64,000 bases of DNA from an uncultured Flavobacteriaceae bacterium. GTDB lineage: Bacteria > Bacteroidota > Bacteroidia > Flavobacteriales > Flavobacteriaceae. Below the pieces are notes generated by a model. That model worked only from the letters and a program-made list of their open reading frames with translations, was not told the DNA's origin and searched no databases. The translations under genes were made by a program, and so were the position numbers. The stretch is taken from assembly GCA_947487895.1 (NCBI GenBank), contig CANKYF010000005.1, positions 124,001-188,000 of the forward strand, read 5' to 3'. This document shows, piece by piece, positions 28,428-35,513 of the stretch; the first letter of the stretch is position 1, and every line of letters starts with the position of its first letter.

Positions 28428-29954
28428 CTAGAATTTAATGGCGAATCCGGTATAAACACCAATTATTATTGGAGTGAAATTACCAGAAGTATTGTTGAAC
28501 GTATTTATTTGATACTTAAGCATTGGCTCTAAATTAAAGTCAAGCTTTTTAGAGAATTTATAATTTAAACCAAGACCAAAGTTGGCACTATAGCTAATTT
28601 TATTAAGATTATCGACTTCACCTAAAAGTATTCTAGATCCATTTTGAGACTCAGAGGATAAACTATTGTCACTTAAAAAGAAGGAGCTAAAACCACCAAT
28701 CACATTTAAACCAAATTTTTTATTTACTACGGCATACTGTATTTCCATAGGAACCTCAATATAGCTAAATGCTTGATTAAGAGTTGTATTTTCACTAACA
28801 GAACTCAAAGAAGCAACAGGACTAAAACTAGCTTCACTGGCAACAGAAAGCGCCACATTATCTGAAACTGTATTACTACCGTTAGTAGTTGGTTCTTTAA
28901 TATTTCGTATGGAACTTTTAACGCTAACACCAGCTGTTTGAAACACGACTACATCATTAGTATTATAACCTAAGTTAACTCTGTGTACCCCAGAGCGAAT
29001 TTTTATTCTATCGTTTAGAGCATAACTAGCAGATACTCCATAACTCATATTTACTTCTCCACTTTTTGAGTTATTCACAAATTGATCGTCTAAAGAAGAC
29101 CCTTGCCCTAGTGTATTAAAATAAACAGGGGCTGCATTTGCCATAAGGCTCCATCTTTTACTTTTTTCATCTTCTTTAAGAATCTCTTTATCTTTTTCTA
29201 AAGCTTCTTCAATTGTGAGATTCTCCTGTTCTTCTTTATTTTCGGCAATAGCAAACTCATTATCTTTATCTTCTGCTTTGACATCTTCTTTTATTTGAGC
29301 AATAGCATTGTTATTATTGTTTGTATTCGTAATTGAAGTTTCTTTTTTATTGTTTTCTTCGGAAGTGTTTACAGCAGCTACATTATTTTTAGAGTTTTCT
29401 CTAGTAGGGTTATTTACTTTAGAATTATCTGCAATTTCTGAAGAGTTTCCATTGACATTTGATTTAGCATTTGTATCATTTTTAATATCATTTCTATTTT
29501 TAGAATAAGACGATTTAGTTGATGCTACTTCTGTTTCTTGTTTAGAAACTACCGAATTATTTGAACCATTTTGAGTGGCTTTTTGAGATTGAGAAGCTTC
29601 TTGAGAATCATCAACTGTTTTTGTTTCATCAGTTTTAGTAACAACATTGTTTGAATTTGATGCATTATTAGAACTAGTAATTTCAGGATTAACAGTAGTA
29701 TTTTTAGTTTCTGTATCAACTACTTTAATTGGGTCTTCAGGAGTATTACCAGTAAATAATCCGCCAACAGTTAGTAATAGTAATAACACTGCTGCTGCAC
29801 CTGCATAACGCCACCAAATGGGTATTACGCGTCTCTTCTTTTTCTTATTATTTAAGTTGGCTTCAATATTTTTCCAAACAGCATCACTTGGTGCTGCTTC
29901 AAAATCTTTAAAGCGTTCTTGAAATAATCTATCTATATGTTTCTTATCACTCAT
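28428..29954 (-). CDS. sigma-linked membrane protein with outer-membrane beta-barrel-like C-terminus
   Basis: 508 aa. Residues 1-45 (HIDRLFQERFKDFEAAPSDA, then VWKNIEANL) are a cytoplasmic segment common in Bacteroidota sigma-associated proteins. One membrane helix follows (about 49-66, YAGAAAVLLLLLTVGGLF). Residues 70-265 are a low-complexity Asn/Lys/Glu/Ser-rich linker. Residues 270-508 have the alternating-strand pattern of a PorT/OmpA-like barrel ending in YTGFAIKF. An inner-membrane helix and a barrel in one chain imply either an envelope-spanning protein or a misread barrel. Its ATG overlaps the sigma stop codon by one base, so anti-sigma activity is possible. Confidence 0.75.
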   Translation of the reverse strand: MSDKKHIDRLFQERFKDFEAAPSDAVWKNIEANLNNKKKKRRVIPIWWRYAGAAAVLLLLLTVGGLFTGNTPEDPIKVVDTETKNTTVNPEITSSNNASNSNNVVTKTDETKTVDDSQEASQSQKATQNGSNNSVVSKQETEVASTKSSYSKNRNDIKNDTNAKSNVNGNSSEIADNSKVNNPTRENSKNNVAAVNTSEENNKKETSITNTNNNNNAIAQIKEDVKAEDKDNEFAIAENKEEQENLTIEEALEKDKEILKEDEKSKRWSLMANAAPVYFNTLGQGSSLDDQFVNNSKSGEVNMSYGVSASYALNDRIKIRSGVHRVNLGYNTNDVVVFQTAGVSVKSSIRNIKEPTTNGSNTVSDNVALSVASEASFSPVASLSSVSENTTLNQAFSYIEVPMEIQYAVVNKKFGLNVIGGFSSFFLSDNSLSSESQNGSRILLGEVDNLNKISYSANFGLGLNYKFSKKLDFNLEPMLKYQINTFNNTSGNFTPIIIGVYTGFAIKF

Positions 29955-30496
29955 TATAATGATTGTAAACTTTGGGACAATTTATAATCTTTAATATTTT
30001 TTTTCAAAATCTGTCTAGCTCTTGCTAAATTAGATTTTGATGTACCTACATTTATTTCTAGCATGTCTGCTATGTCTTTATGCGAATAACCATCTAATAC
30101 GTAAAGATTAAACACCAATCTATACCTGTCTGGTAATTCTTGAATAATTTGTAAAAGATAATCTAGAGAATAGCTGTCTTCTTCAATAGTTACTTCAGCT
30201 TCTTCAATAGTATTTTCATTTACAATATCAAATACCTTTTCATTCCTGTAACGCTGCAAAACAGTGTTAACAGTAATACGTTTTAACCAACCTTCAAAAG
30301 AACCTTTATGTTTATACTGTTCCATTTTATTGAAAATTGTAAGAAATGCATCTTGCAGATTATCTTCGGCTTCAGCATAGTTGCGTGAATACTTTAAGCA
30401 AATAGAGAATAGTTTACTTGAAAAAAGCTTATATAATTCTCCTTGTGCTTTAGTATCATTAATTTTACAATTTTCTATGAGTTGGTTTAAACTCAA
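29954..30496 (-). CDS. ECF-type RNA polymerase sigma factor
   Basis: 180 aa. Region 2 (NYAEAEDNLQDAFLTIFNKM, GSFEGWLKRITVN) and region 4 (LPDRYRLVFNLYVLDGYSHK, DIADMLEINVGTSKS) are typical of the Bacteroidota ECF group. It is coupled by a TAATG overlap to the membrane/beta-barrel gene downstream, a common arrangement for a sigma factor and its envelope regulator. Target promoters unknown. Confidence 0.92.
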   Translation of the reverse strand: MSLNQLIENCKINDTKAQGELYKLFSSKLFSICLKYSRNYAEAEDNLQDAFLTIFNKMEQYKHKGSFEGWLKRITVNTVLQRYRNEKVFDIVNENTIEEAEVTIEEDSYSLDYLLQIIQELPDRYRLVFNLYVLDGYSHKDIADMLEINVGTSKSNLARARQILKKNIKDYKLSQSLQSL

Positions 30497-30530
30497 GCTT
30501 CAACATGTATTAATTAATACTTACTTTTTT

Positions 30531-30944
30531 TTAATTAACTACTGGAACTTCAATAGTTAAAAATTGACTTTCACCATCTGCATCTTCTCCTTGCCAAAAC
30601 TTAAAGATATAAGAACCATTGCTGGTAACTATAAAATTAAAGGTTTGTTCAACTAGTTCATCATTTAGGGTTTCACAATTGTTACGATTAAAAACGTAGT
30701 TTATAGGCGCAACAGTACGTTCGTTAAGCTCTTTTAAGTAATATAAATCGTTAAAAGCATAACAAGTTGTTGGTCTAAAATAAGAAATAGTAATAGGATA
30801 GGTCTCTCCTAGAGTAAATTCGGTTGGGATATCTACACTCTCAACAGGTAAAATTTCAAAGCTAAAGTCTGCACTATTATCATCATCAACACTACATGAA
30901 GCGAAAAACGCAAATGCTAAACACAGCAAAATAACTCTTTTCAT
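30531..30944 (-). CDS. lipoprotein of unknown function
   Basis: 137 aa. Lipobox FFASC (Cys17). The mature domain has a beta-sandwich-like pattern (FTLGETYPITISYFRPTTCY, NGSYIFKFWQGEDADGES, QFLTIEVPVV) and two internal Cys (TTCYAF, NNCETL) that may form a disulfide. It lies 34 bp upstream of the sigma gene in the same direction and may belong to the same transcript. Family not recognised. Confidence 0.75.
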   Translation of the reverse strand: MKRVILLCLAFAFFASCSVDDDNSADFSFEILPVESVDIPTEFTLGETYPITISYFRPTTCYAFNDLYYLKELNERTVAPINYVFNRNNCETLNDELVEQTFNFIVTSNGSYIFKFWQGEDADGESQFLTIEVPVVN

Positions 30945-31020
30945 AGCAATTATTTTAGGGTTAAATACATGTTTACCCTTAATAGATGCTTTTTTTATTG
31001 AAAGGTTGCGTATAGAAACA

Positions 31021-31048
31021 AAAAATCCCGATTTTAATCGGGATTTTT
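31021..31048 (-). terminator. intrinsic terminator of recA
   Basis: AAAAATCCCGATT (31021-31033) and AATCGGGATTTTT (31036-31048) pair perfectly. The minus-strand transcript leaves the stem through its T run, 8 bp after the recA stop codon. Confidence 0.9.
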
Positions 31049-31056
31049 TAAACTTT

Positions 31057-32055
31057 TTAAGAAACTATAATTTCTCGAACTTTAGCTTCTAGTTCATCCA
31101 TGAGTTCTGGATTGTCTTTTATTAAGGCTTTTACAGCGTCTCTACCCTGACCTAATTTAGTGTCTTGATAGCTAAACCATGAACCGCTTTTCTTTATAAT
31201 TTCATTATCTACAGCGATATCTAAAATTTCACCAACTTTACTAACACCTTCTCCATACATAATATCAAATTCTGCCATTTTAAAAGGAGGAGCCACTTTG
31301 TTTTTAACAACTTTTACTCTGGTTTTATTACCAGATACATCACCACTGCTATTTTTAATTTGAGTAGAGCGTCTAATATCTAATCTAACCGAAGCGTAGA
31401 ACTTTAATGCATTACCACCAGTTGTTGTTTCTGGGTTACCAAACATAACACCAATTTTTTCACGTAACTGGTTAATAAAAATAACAGTACAGTTAGTTTT
31501 GCTAATAGAAGCGGTAAGCTTTCTTAAAGCTTGAGACATTAAACGTGCATGAAGCCCCATTTTAGAATCTCCCATTTCACCCTCAATCTCACTTTTAGGT
31601 GTTAATGCTGCTACAGAATCTATAACAACAATATCAATGGCGCCAGAGCGAATTAAATTATCAGCGATTTCTAAAGCCTGTTCACCATTATCTGGTTGAG
31701 AAATGATTAAATTATCTATATCTACATTTAATTTTTCAGCATAAAATCTATCAAACGCATGTTCTGCATCAATAAAAGCAGCAATACCTCCACTTTTTTG
31801 AGCTTCAGCAATAGCATGAAGGGTGAGGGTTGTTTTACCAGAAGATTCAGGACCATAAATTTCTATAACTCTTCCTCTTGGATAGCCTCCAACACCTAAA
31901 GCAATGTCTAATCCTAAAGATCCCGATGAAATAGCATCAACATCCTCAATAGCGGCATCACTCATTTTCATTACAGTACCTTTACCATACGCTTTATCTA
32001 ATTTATCTAGTGTAAGTTTAAGTGCTTTTAACTTAGCTTCTTTTTCGCTGCTCAT
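31057..32055 (-). CDS. recA: recombinase RecA
   Basis: 332 aa. Walker [10 protein letters not shown], Walker B region [12 protein letters not shown], the loop-2 region [20 protein letters not shown], and the RecA signature [14 protein letters not shown] are present. It forms filaments on single-stranded DNA and drives strand exchange and repair; with the DprA encoded 5 kb away it would also serve transformation. The C-terminal acidic tail is short ([12 protein letters not shown]). It is a monocistronic unit with its own terminator. Confidence 0.98.
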   Translation of the reverse strand: MSSEKEAKLKALKLTLDKLDKAYGKGTVMKMSDAAIEDVDAISSGSLGLDIALGVGGYPRGRVIEIYGPESSGKTTLTLHAIAEAQKSGGIAAFIDAEHAFDRFYAEKLNVDIDNLIISQPDNGEQALEIADNLIRSGAIDIVVIDSVAALTPKSEIEGEMGDSKMGLHARLMSQALRKLTASISKTNCTVIFINQLREKIGVMFGNPETTTGGNALKFYASVRLDIRRSTQIKNSSGDVSGNKTRVKVVKNKVAPPFKMAEFDIMYGEGVSKVGEILDIAVDNEIIKKSGSWFSYQDTKLGQGRDAVKALIKDNPELMDELEAKVREIIVS

Positions 32056-32159
32056 TTATCTGTTTTTTGTGAAGTTATGCATGCTAAAATAATACTTCTT
32101 TTTGCACAATACAATTTTATCACGCAACCTTTTTCCACATTTTGTATCTAGTATAAAAG

Positions 32160-32348
32160 TGGGAGAAATATTGCTATGAAATGAGCCATAATAACTAAAA
32201 GGTAATACTATCTTAAAATGTTTAATGGCGTATTACATCTGGCCTATTTTAAACAATAGGGTTTTCCAGATGAAATCACCTGCTTAGTTATAATAAAACT
32301 AACTCAACTTTAACTAAAAGCACTTTATGCCTCTAAAGTGCTTTTTTT
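32160..32348 (+). ncRNA. candidate small RNA in the recA-trhO gap
   Basis: No gene ends here on the plus strand, yet the stretch finishes in a strong plus-strand terminator (32316-32348). Inside it CATCTGG (32236-32242) pairs with CCAGATG (32266-32272), and CCTATT (32243-32248) pairs with AATAGG (32255-32260), giving a 13-bp hairpin with a five-base bulge. The 5' end is a guess. It could also be a long leader with an attenuator for trhO. No Rfam family was recognised. Confidence 0.4.
32316..32348 (+). terminator. intrinsic terminator without an obvious upstream gene
   Basis: AAAAGCACTTTA (32316-32327) and TAAAGTGCTTTT (32334-32345) form a perfect 12-bp stem with loop TGCCTC and a T tract. 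It lies between the divergent recA and trhO genes. Confidence 0.88.
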
Positions 32349-32382
32349 GTACCCTTTAATAGACCTTTCTGTGTAAAAAATG

Positions 32383-32390
32383 TAAATTTG
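32383..32390 (+). promoter_or_regulatory. candidate -7 box (TAAATTTG) for trhO
   Basis: Exact match to TAnnTTTG, 55 bp before the trhO ATG and directly before a 20-bp palindrome. No TTG box at usual spacing was found. Confidence 0.45.
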
Positions 32391-32391
32391 C

Positions 32392-32411
32392 ATCCCGATA
32401 ATTATCGGGAT
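32392..32411. promoter_or_regulatory. perfect 20-bp palindrome in the trhO leader
   Basis: ATCCCGATAATTATCGGGAT is its own reverse complement. It immediately follows the -7 box, so it would be at the transcript start, as an operator or a 5' hairpin. Similar CCCGAT...ATCGGG palindromes are frequent in flavobacterial genomes, so it could also be a dispersed repeat. Confidence 0.5.
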
Positions 32412-32444
32412 AAAATATTTCTTTAACTTTAAAATTAGTATAGC

Positions 32445-33518
32445 ATGCAACTGTACAACAAATTAAGTGCAAAGGAAAGAGCAGCGTTAATTGAAGAAGC
32501 TGGTAAAGACCGCTTAACACTTTCTTTCTATCAATATGCCAAAATTGAGAACCCTCAAGAATTTAGAGATCAACTTTTTATAGTTTGGGATACATTAGAC
32601 GTTTTAGGTAGAATCTATGTAGCTACCGAAGGTATAAACGGACAATTATCACTGCCTGCAGATCGTTTTAACGAGTTCAAAACTCATTTAGATACCATTG
32701 ATTTTTTAAAAGATATTAGATTGAATATTGCTATAGAGCAAGACAACATGTCTTTTTTAAAGTTGAAGGTGAAAGTGCGTAACAAAATTGTGGCTGATGG
32801 ATTAAATGATGATACGTTTGATGTAACTAACAAAGGGGTTCACGTTGATGCCGAAAAGTTCAATGAGCTTATTGAAGATGATAAAACAGTGCTTGTCGAT
32901 ATGCGTAACCATTATGAAAGTGAGATAGGTCATTTTAAAAATGCCGTAACGCCAGATGTTGACACGTTTAGAGAATCTCTTGATATTATTGAAGACGATT
33001 TAAAAGAGCATAAAGACGATAAAAATTTGGTGATGTATTGTACTGGTGGTATACGTTGTGAAAAAGCCAGTGCCTACTTTAAACATAAAGGGTTTAAAAA
33101 TGTTTTTCAGTTAGAAGGTGGTATTATTGAATATACCCGTCAAATAAAAGAGCAAGATTTAGAAAATAAATTTATTGGTAAAAACTTTGTATTTGATGAG
33201 CGTCGTGCTGAAAAAATAAGCGAAGATGTTATTGCGCAATGTCACCAATGTGGAAAACCTGCAGATATTCATACCAATTGCGCTAATGATGCATGTCATC
33301 TGTTATTTATTCAATGTGATGATTGTAAAGAAGAAATGGATAATTGCTGTTCTTCAACCTGTCAAGAAATACATGCGTTACCATACGAAGAGCAAAAGGC
33401 ATTACGTAAAGGGCAAGGCAATAGTAATGATATCTTTAAAAAAGGGCGAGCAGATCATTTAACTTACAAGAAAAACTTGAGAAATATTAATGATGTTTTA
33501 AAGAAAACAGAAGGGTAG
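32445..33518 (+). CDS. trhO: tRNA uridine hydroxylase TrhO (rhodanese-like)
   Basis: 357 aa. An N-terminal ferredoxin-like part (IYVATEGINGQLSLP) precedes a rhodanese domain with the active-site loop MYCTGGIRCEKAS, catalytic Cys near residue 203, and VFQLEGGIIEY. The C-terminal Cys-rich tail (CHQCGKP, HTNCANDACHLLFIQCDDC) may bind zinc. TrhO/YceA hydroxylates U34 of tRNA on the way to 5-methoxy/oxyacetyl uridine. Monocistronic, with a structured leader. Confidence 0.9.
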   Translation: MQLYNKLSAKERAALIEEAGKDRLTLSFYQYAKIENPQEFRDQLFIVWDTLDVLGRIYVATEGINGQLSLPADRFNEFKTHLDTIDFLKDIRLNIAIEQDNMSFLKLKVKVRNKIVADGLNDDTFDVTNKGVHVDAEKFNELIEDDKTVLVDMRNHYESEIGHFKNAVTPDVDTFRESLDIIEDDLKEHKDDKNLVMYCTGGIRCEKASAYFKHKGFKNVFQLEGGIIEYTRQIKEQDLENKFIGKNFVFDERRAEKISEDVIAQCHQCGKPADIHTNCANDACHLLFIQCDDCKEEMDNCCSSTCQEIHALPYEEQKALRKGQGNSNDIFKKGRADHLTYKKNLRNINDVLKKTEG

Positions 33519-33626
33519 TTTAAGTAGATGATACTGCTAAAACCTTCATTTTTTAGGTAAGTATAATAATCTTATCTTTACGTCGACAAGACTCTTTTGA
33601 AATTTTATTTCAAAAATTCTTTTTAG

Positions 33627-33650
33627 ATTGTCATTCTCGCTAAAGCAGAA
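33627..33650. repeat. decayed TTGTCATTC...GCAGAA repeat
   Basis: ATTGTCATTCTCGCTAAAGC followed by AGAA resembles a degenerate copy of the hairpin repeat at 23494. It sits in the 198-bp gap before ricT. Confidence 0.45.
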
Positions 33651-33716
33651 AACTAAATTAATTATGAACCGTCATTCGTAATAATTTAATTATTAACGAA
33701 TTCAATATATAAATCT

Positions 33717-34904
33717 ATGGCTTGCGCAAGCTGCTCAACTAAAGACGGCCAACCTAAAGGCTGCAAAAATAATGGCACATGCGGAACAGATAGTTGTAAC
33801 AAACTAACTGTTTTTGATTGGTTGTCTAACATGTCTCTTCCAAGTGGAGAAAAACCCTTTAATTGGGTTGAAGTACGATACAAAAATGGTAGAAAAGAAT
33901 ACTACCATAATCCAGATAATTTAACGTTAAGTATTGGAGATATAGTAGCTACTCAAGCTAAAGCTGGTCATGATATTGGTATGATTACTCTTGCAGGAGA
34001 GTTGGTGCGTGTTCAAATGAAGCGTAAAAGCATTCCTGAAGACTTAGAAGAAGGTCTTAAGATTTATAGAAAAGCCACTCAGAAAGATATAGATATTTGG
34101 CAAAAAGCTCGTGATAGAGAAGAGTCAATGAAAGTAAAAGCACGCCAATTTGCAATCGATTTAAAACTGCAAATGAAAATTTCTGACATCGAATTTCAGG
34201 GTGATGCCAGTAAAGCTACATTCTATTATACAGCAGAAGAGCGTGTAGATTTTAGAGAGCTTATTAAAGTATTTGCGCGCGAATTTAGAACGCGTATAGA
34301 AATGAAACAAGTTGGTTTCCGTCAAGAAGCTTCTAGACTTGGAGGTATAGGGTCTTGCGGACGCGAATTATGTTGCTCTACTTGGTTAACAGATTTTAGA
34401 TCTGTGAGTACTTCAGCAGCTAGATATCAGCAATTATCTTTAAATCCGCAAAAATTGGCAGGGCAATGCGGTAAACTAAAATGCTGTTTAAATTATGAGT
34501 TAGACACTTATTTAGACGCGCTAAAAGATTTCCCTAAAGCGGATACAAAACTATATACCGAAAAAGGAACCGCTATTTGTCAAAAAACAGACATTTTTAA
34601 AAGGCATATGTGGTTTGCATATGAAGGTGAATGGGCCACATGGCATAAGTTAACCACAGATCAAGTGCTTGAAATTATAGATTCCAATAAGAAAAAGGAA
34701 AAGATAGCAAGCCTTGAAGAATATGCTTCAGAATTAGCAGAAGATACTAAAGCAGAGTTTGAGAACGTTGTAGGTCAAGACAGTTTAACACGTTTTGATA
34801 GTCCAAAACCTAAAAGAAAACGTAAAAATAATAGGAACAAGAAGAGTAACAACCGCAACAGGAATAAAAGAAAACCTCAAAACAGTAAAAATGCAGCAAA
34901 ATAA
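33717..34904 (+). CDS. ricT: RicT/PSP1-domain protein
   Basis: 395 aa. A Cys-rich N-terminus (MACASCSTKDGQPKGCKNNG, TCGTDSC) is followed by the PSP1 domain (EVRYKNGRKEYY, GDIVATQAKAGHDIGMITLA, IKVFAREFRTRIEMKQVGFR). The signature GGIGSCGRELCCSTWL and QCGKLKCCLNYEL are the Cys residues that bind Fe-S in B. subtilis RicT (YaaT). The C-terminus is a Lys/Arg/Asn-rich tail that may contact RNA. RicT partners RicA and RicF are not seen here. It directly precedes gldH. Confidence 0.9.
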   Translation: MACASCSTKDGQPKGCKNNGTCGTDSCNKLTVFDWLSNMSLPSGEKPFNWVEVRYKNGRKEYYHNPDNLTLSIGDIVATQAKAGHDIGMITLAGELVRVQMKRKSIPEDLEEGLKIYRKATQKDIDIWQKARDREESMKVKARQFAIDLKLQMKISDIEFQGDASKATFYYTAEERVDFRELIKVFAREFRTRIEMKQVGFRQEASRLGGIGSCGRELCCSTWLTDFRSVSTSAARYQQLSLNPQKLAGQCGKLKCCLNYELDTYLDALKDFPKADTKLYTEKGTAICQKTDIFKRHMWFAYEGEWATWHKLTTDQVLEIIDSNKKKEKIASLEEYASELAEDTKAEFENVVGQDSLTRFDSPKPKRKRKNNRNKKSNNRNRNKRKPQNSKNAAK

Positions 34905-35436
34905 CCCTTCGACGAAGTTTATGCTGAGAGAAGTCGAAGCACTCAGGACAGGCATTTGGCTATTTTTTTTAATCGTTTTTTCCATATTGGTTTTTTCATG
35001 CGATTCAAACAGAGTGTTTGATACTTATAAATCTGTTCCAAATAAATGGCATAAAGATTCCATTGTAAGTTTTAAAGTAACACCGCCAGATTCAACAAAT
35101 AATTATAATTTATTTGTTAATCTTAGAAATACTAATGCGTACAAATACAATAATTTACATTTAATAGTTGAAATGATTTTTCCACATGGAAAGACTGTTA
35201 AAGACACTTTAGAGTATAGAATGGCAGAGCCTAGTGGTAAATTGTTGGGGGCTGGATATTCTGATGTTAAAGAAAATAAGCTTTGGTATAAAGAAAAGGT
35301 GGTTTTTAAAGAATCTGGAGAATATACCGTTAATATTCAACAAGCAATGAGAGAAAACGGAAAAGTAAATGGGGTATTAGAGCTTGAAGGAATTACAGAT
35401 ATTGGTTTTAGAATTGAAAATTCAGAAGATAAATAA
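34891..35436 (+). CDS. gldH: gliding motility lipoprotein GldH
   Basis: 181 aa from the ATG at 34891. Lipobox ILVFSC is followed by DSNRVFDTYKSVPNKWHKDS, the conserved GldH opening, then SFKVTPPDSTNNYNLFVNLR and TVKDTLEYRMAEPSGKLLGA. GldH is needed for gliding and type IX secretion. The start is uncertain: ATG codons at 34891 (overlapping the ricT end by 14 bp) and 34921 both work. The region between them and just after lies in a copy of the dispersed CTTCGAC repeat, which makes the signal-peptide n-region unusual (MLREVEALRTG). Confidence 0.88.
   Translation: MQQNNPSTKFMLREVEALRTGIWLFFLIVFSILVFSCDSNRVFDTYKSVPNKWHKDSIVSFKVTPPDSTNNYNLFVNLRNTNAYKYNNLHLIVEMIFPHGKTVKDTLEYRMAEPSGKLLGAGYSDVKENKLWYKEKVVFKESGEYTVNIQQAMRENGKVNGVLELEGITDIGFRIENSEDK
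34905..34953. repeat. dispersed repeat copy forming the 5' end of gldH
   Basis: CCCTTCGACGAAGTTT, then GAAGTCGAAGCACTCAGGAC and AGGC, match the core of the intergenic element at 23030-23151. Here it lies directly after the ricT stop codon and encodes part of the GldH signal peptide. Confidence 0.65.
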
Positions 35437-35513
35437 TGGTAACTTCGAATGATTTCGCTTTTGTGAAATTATATTGAGGGGTTACTAGCAAAAATAAAAA
35501 TGAGGCTTTTTTA

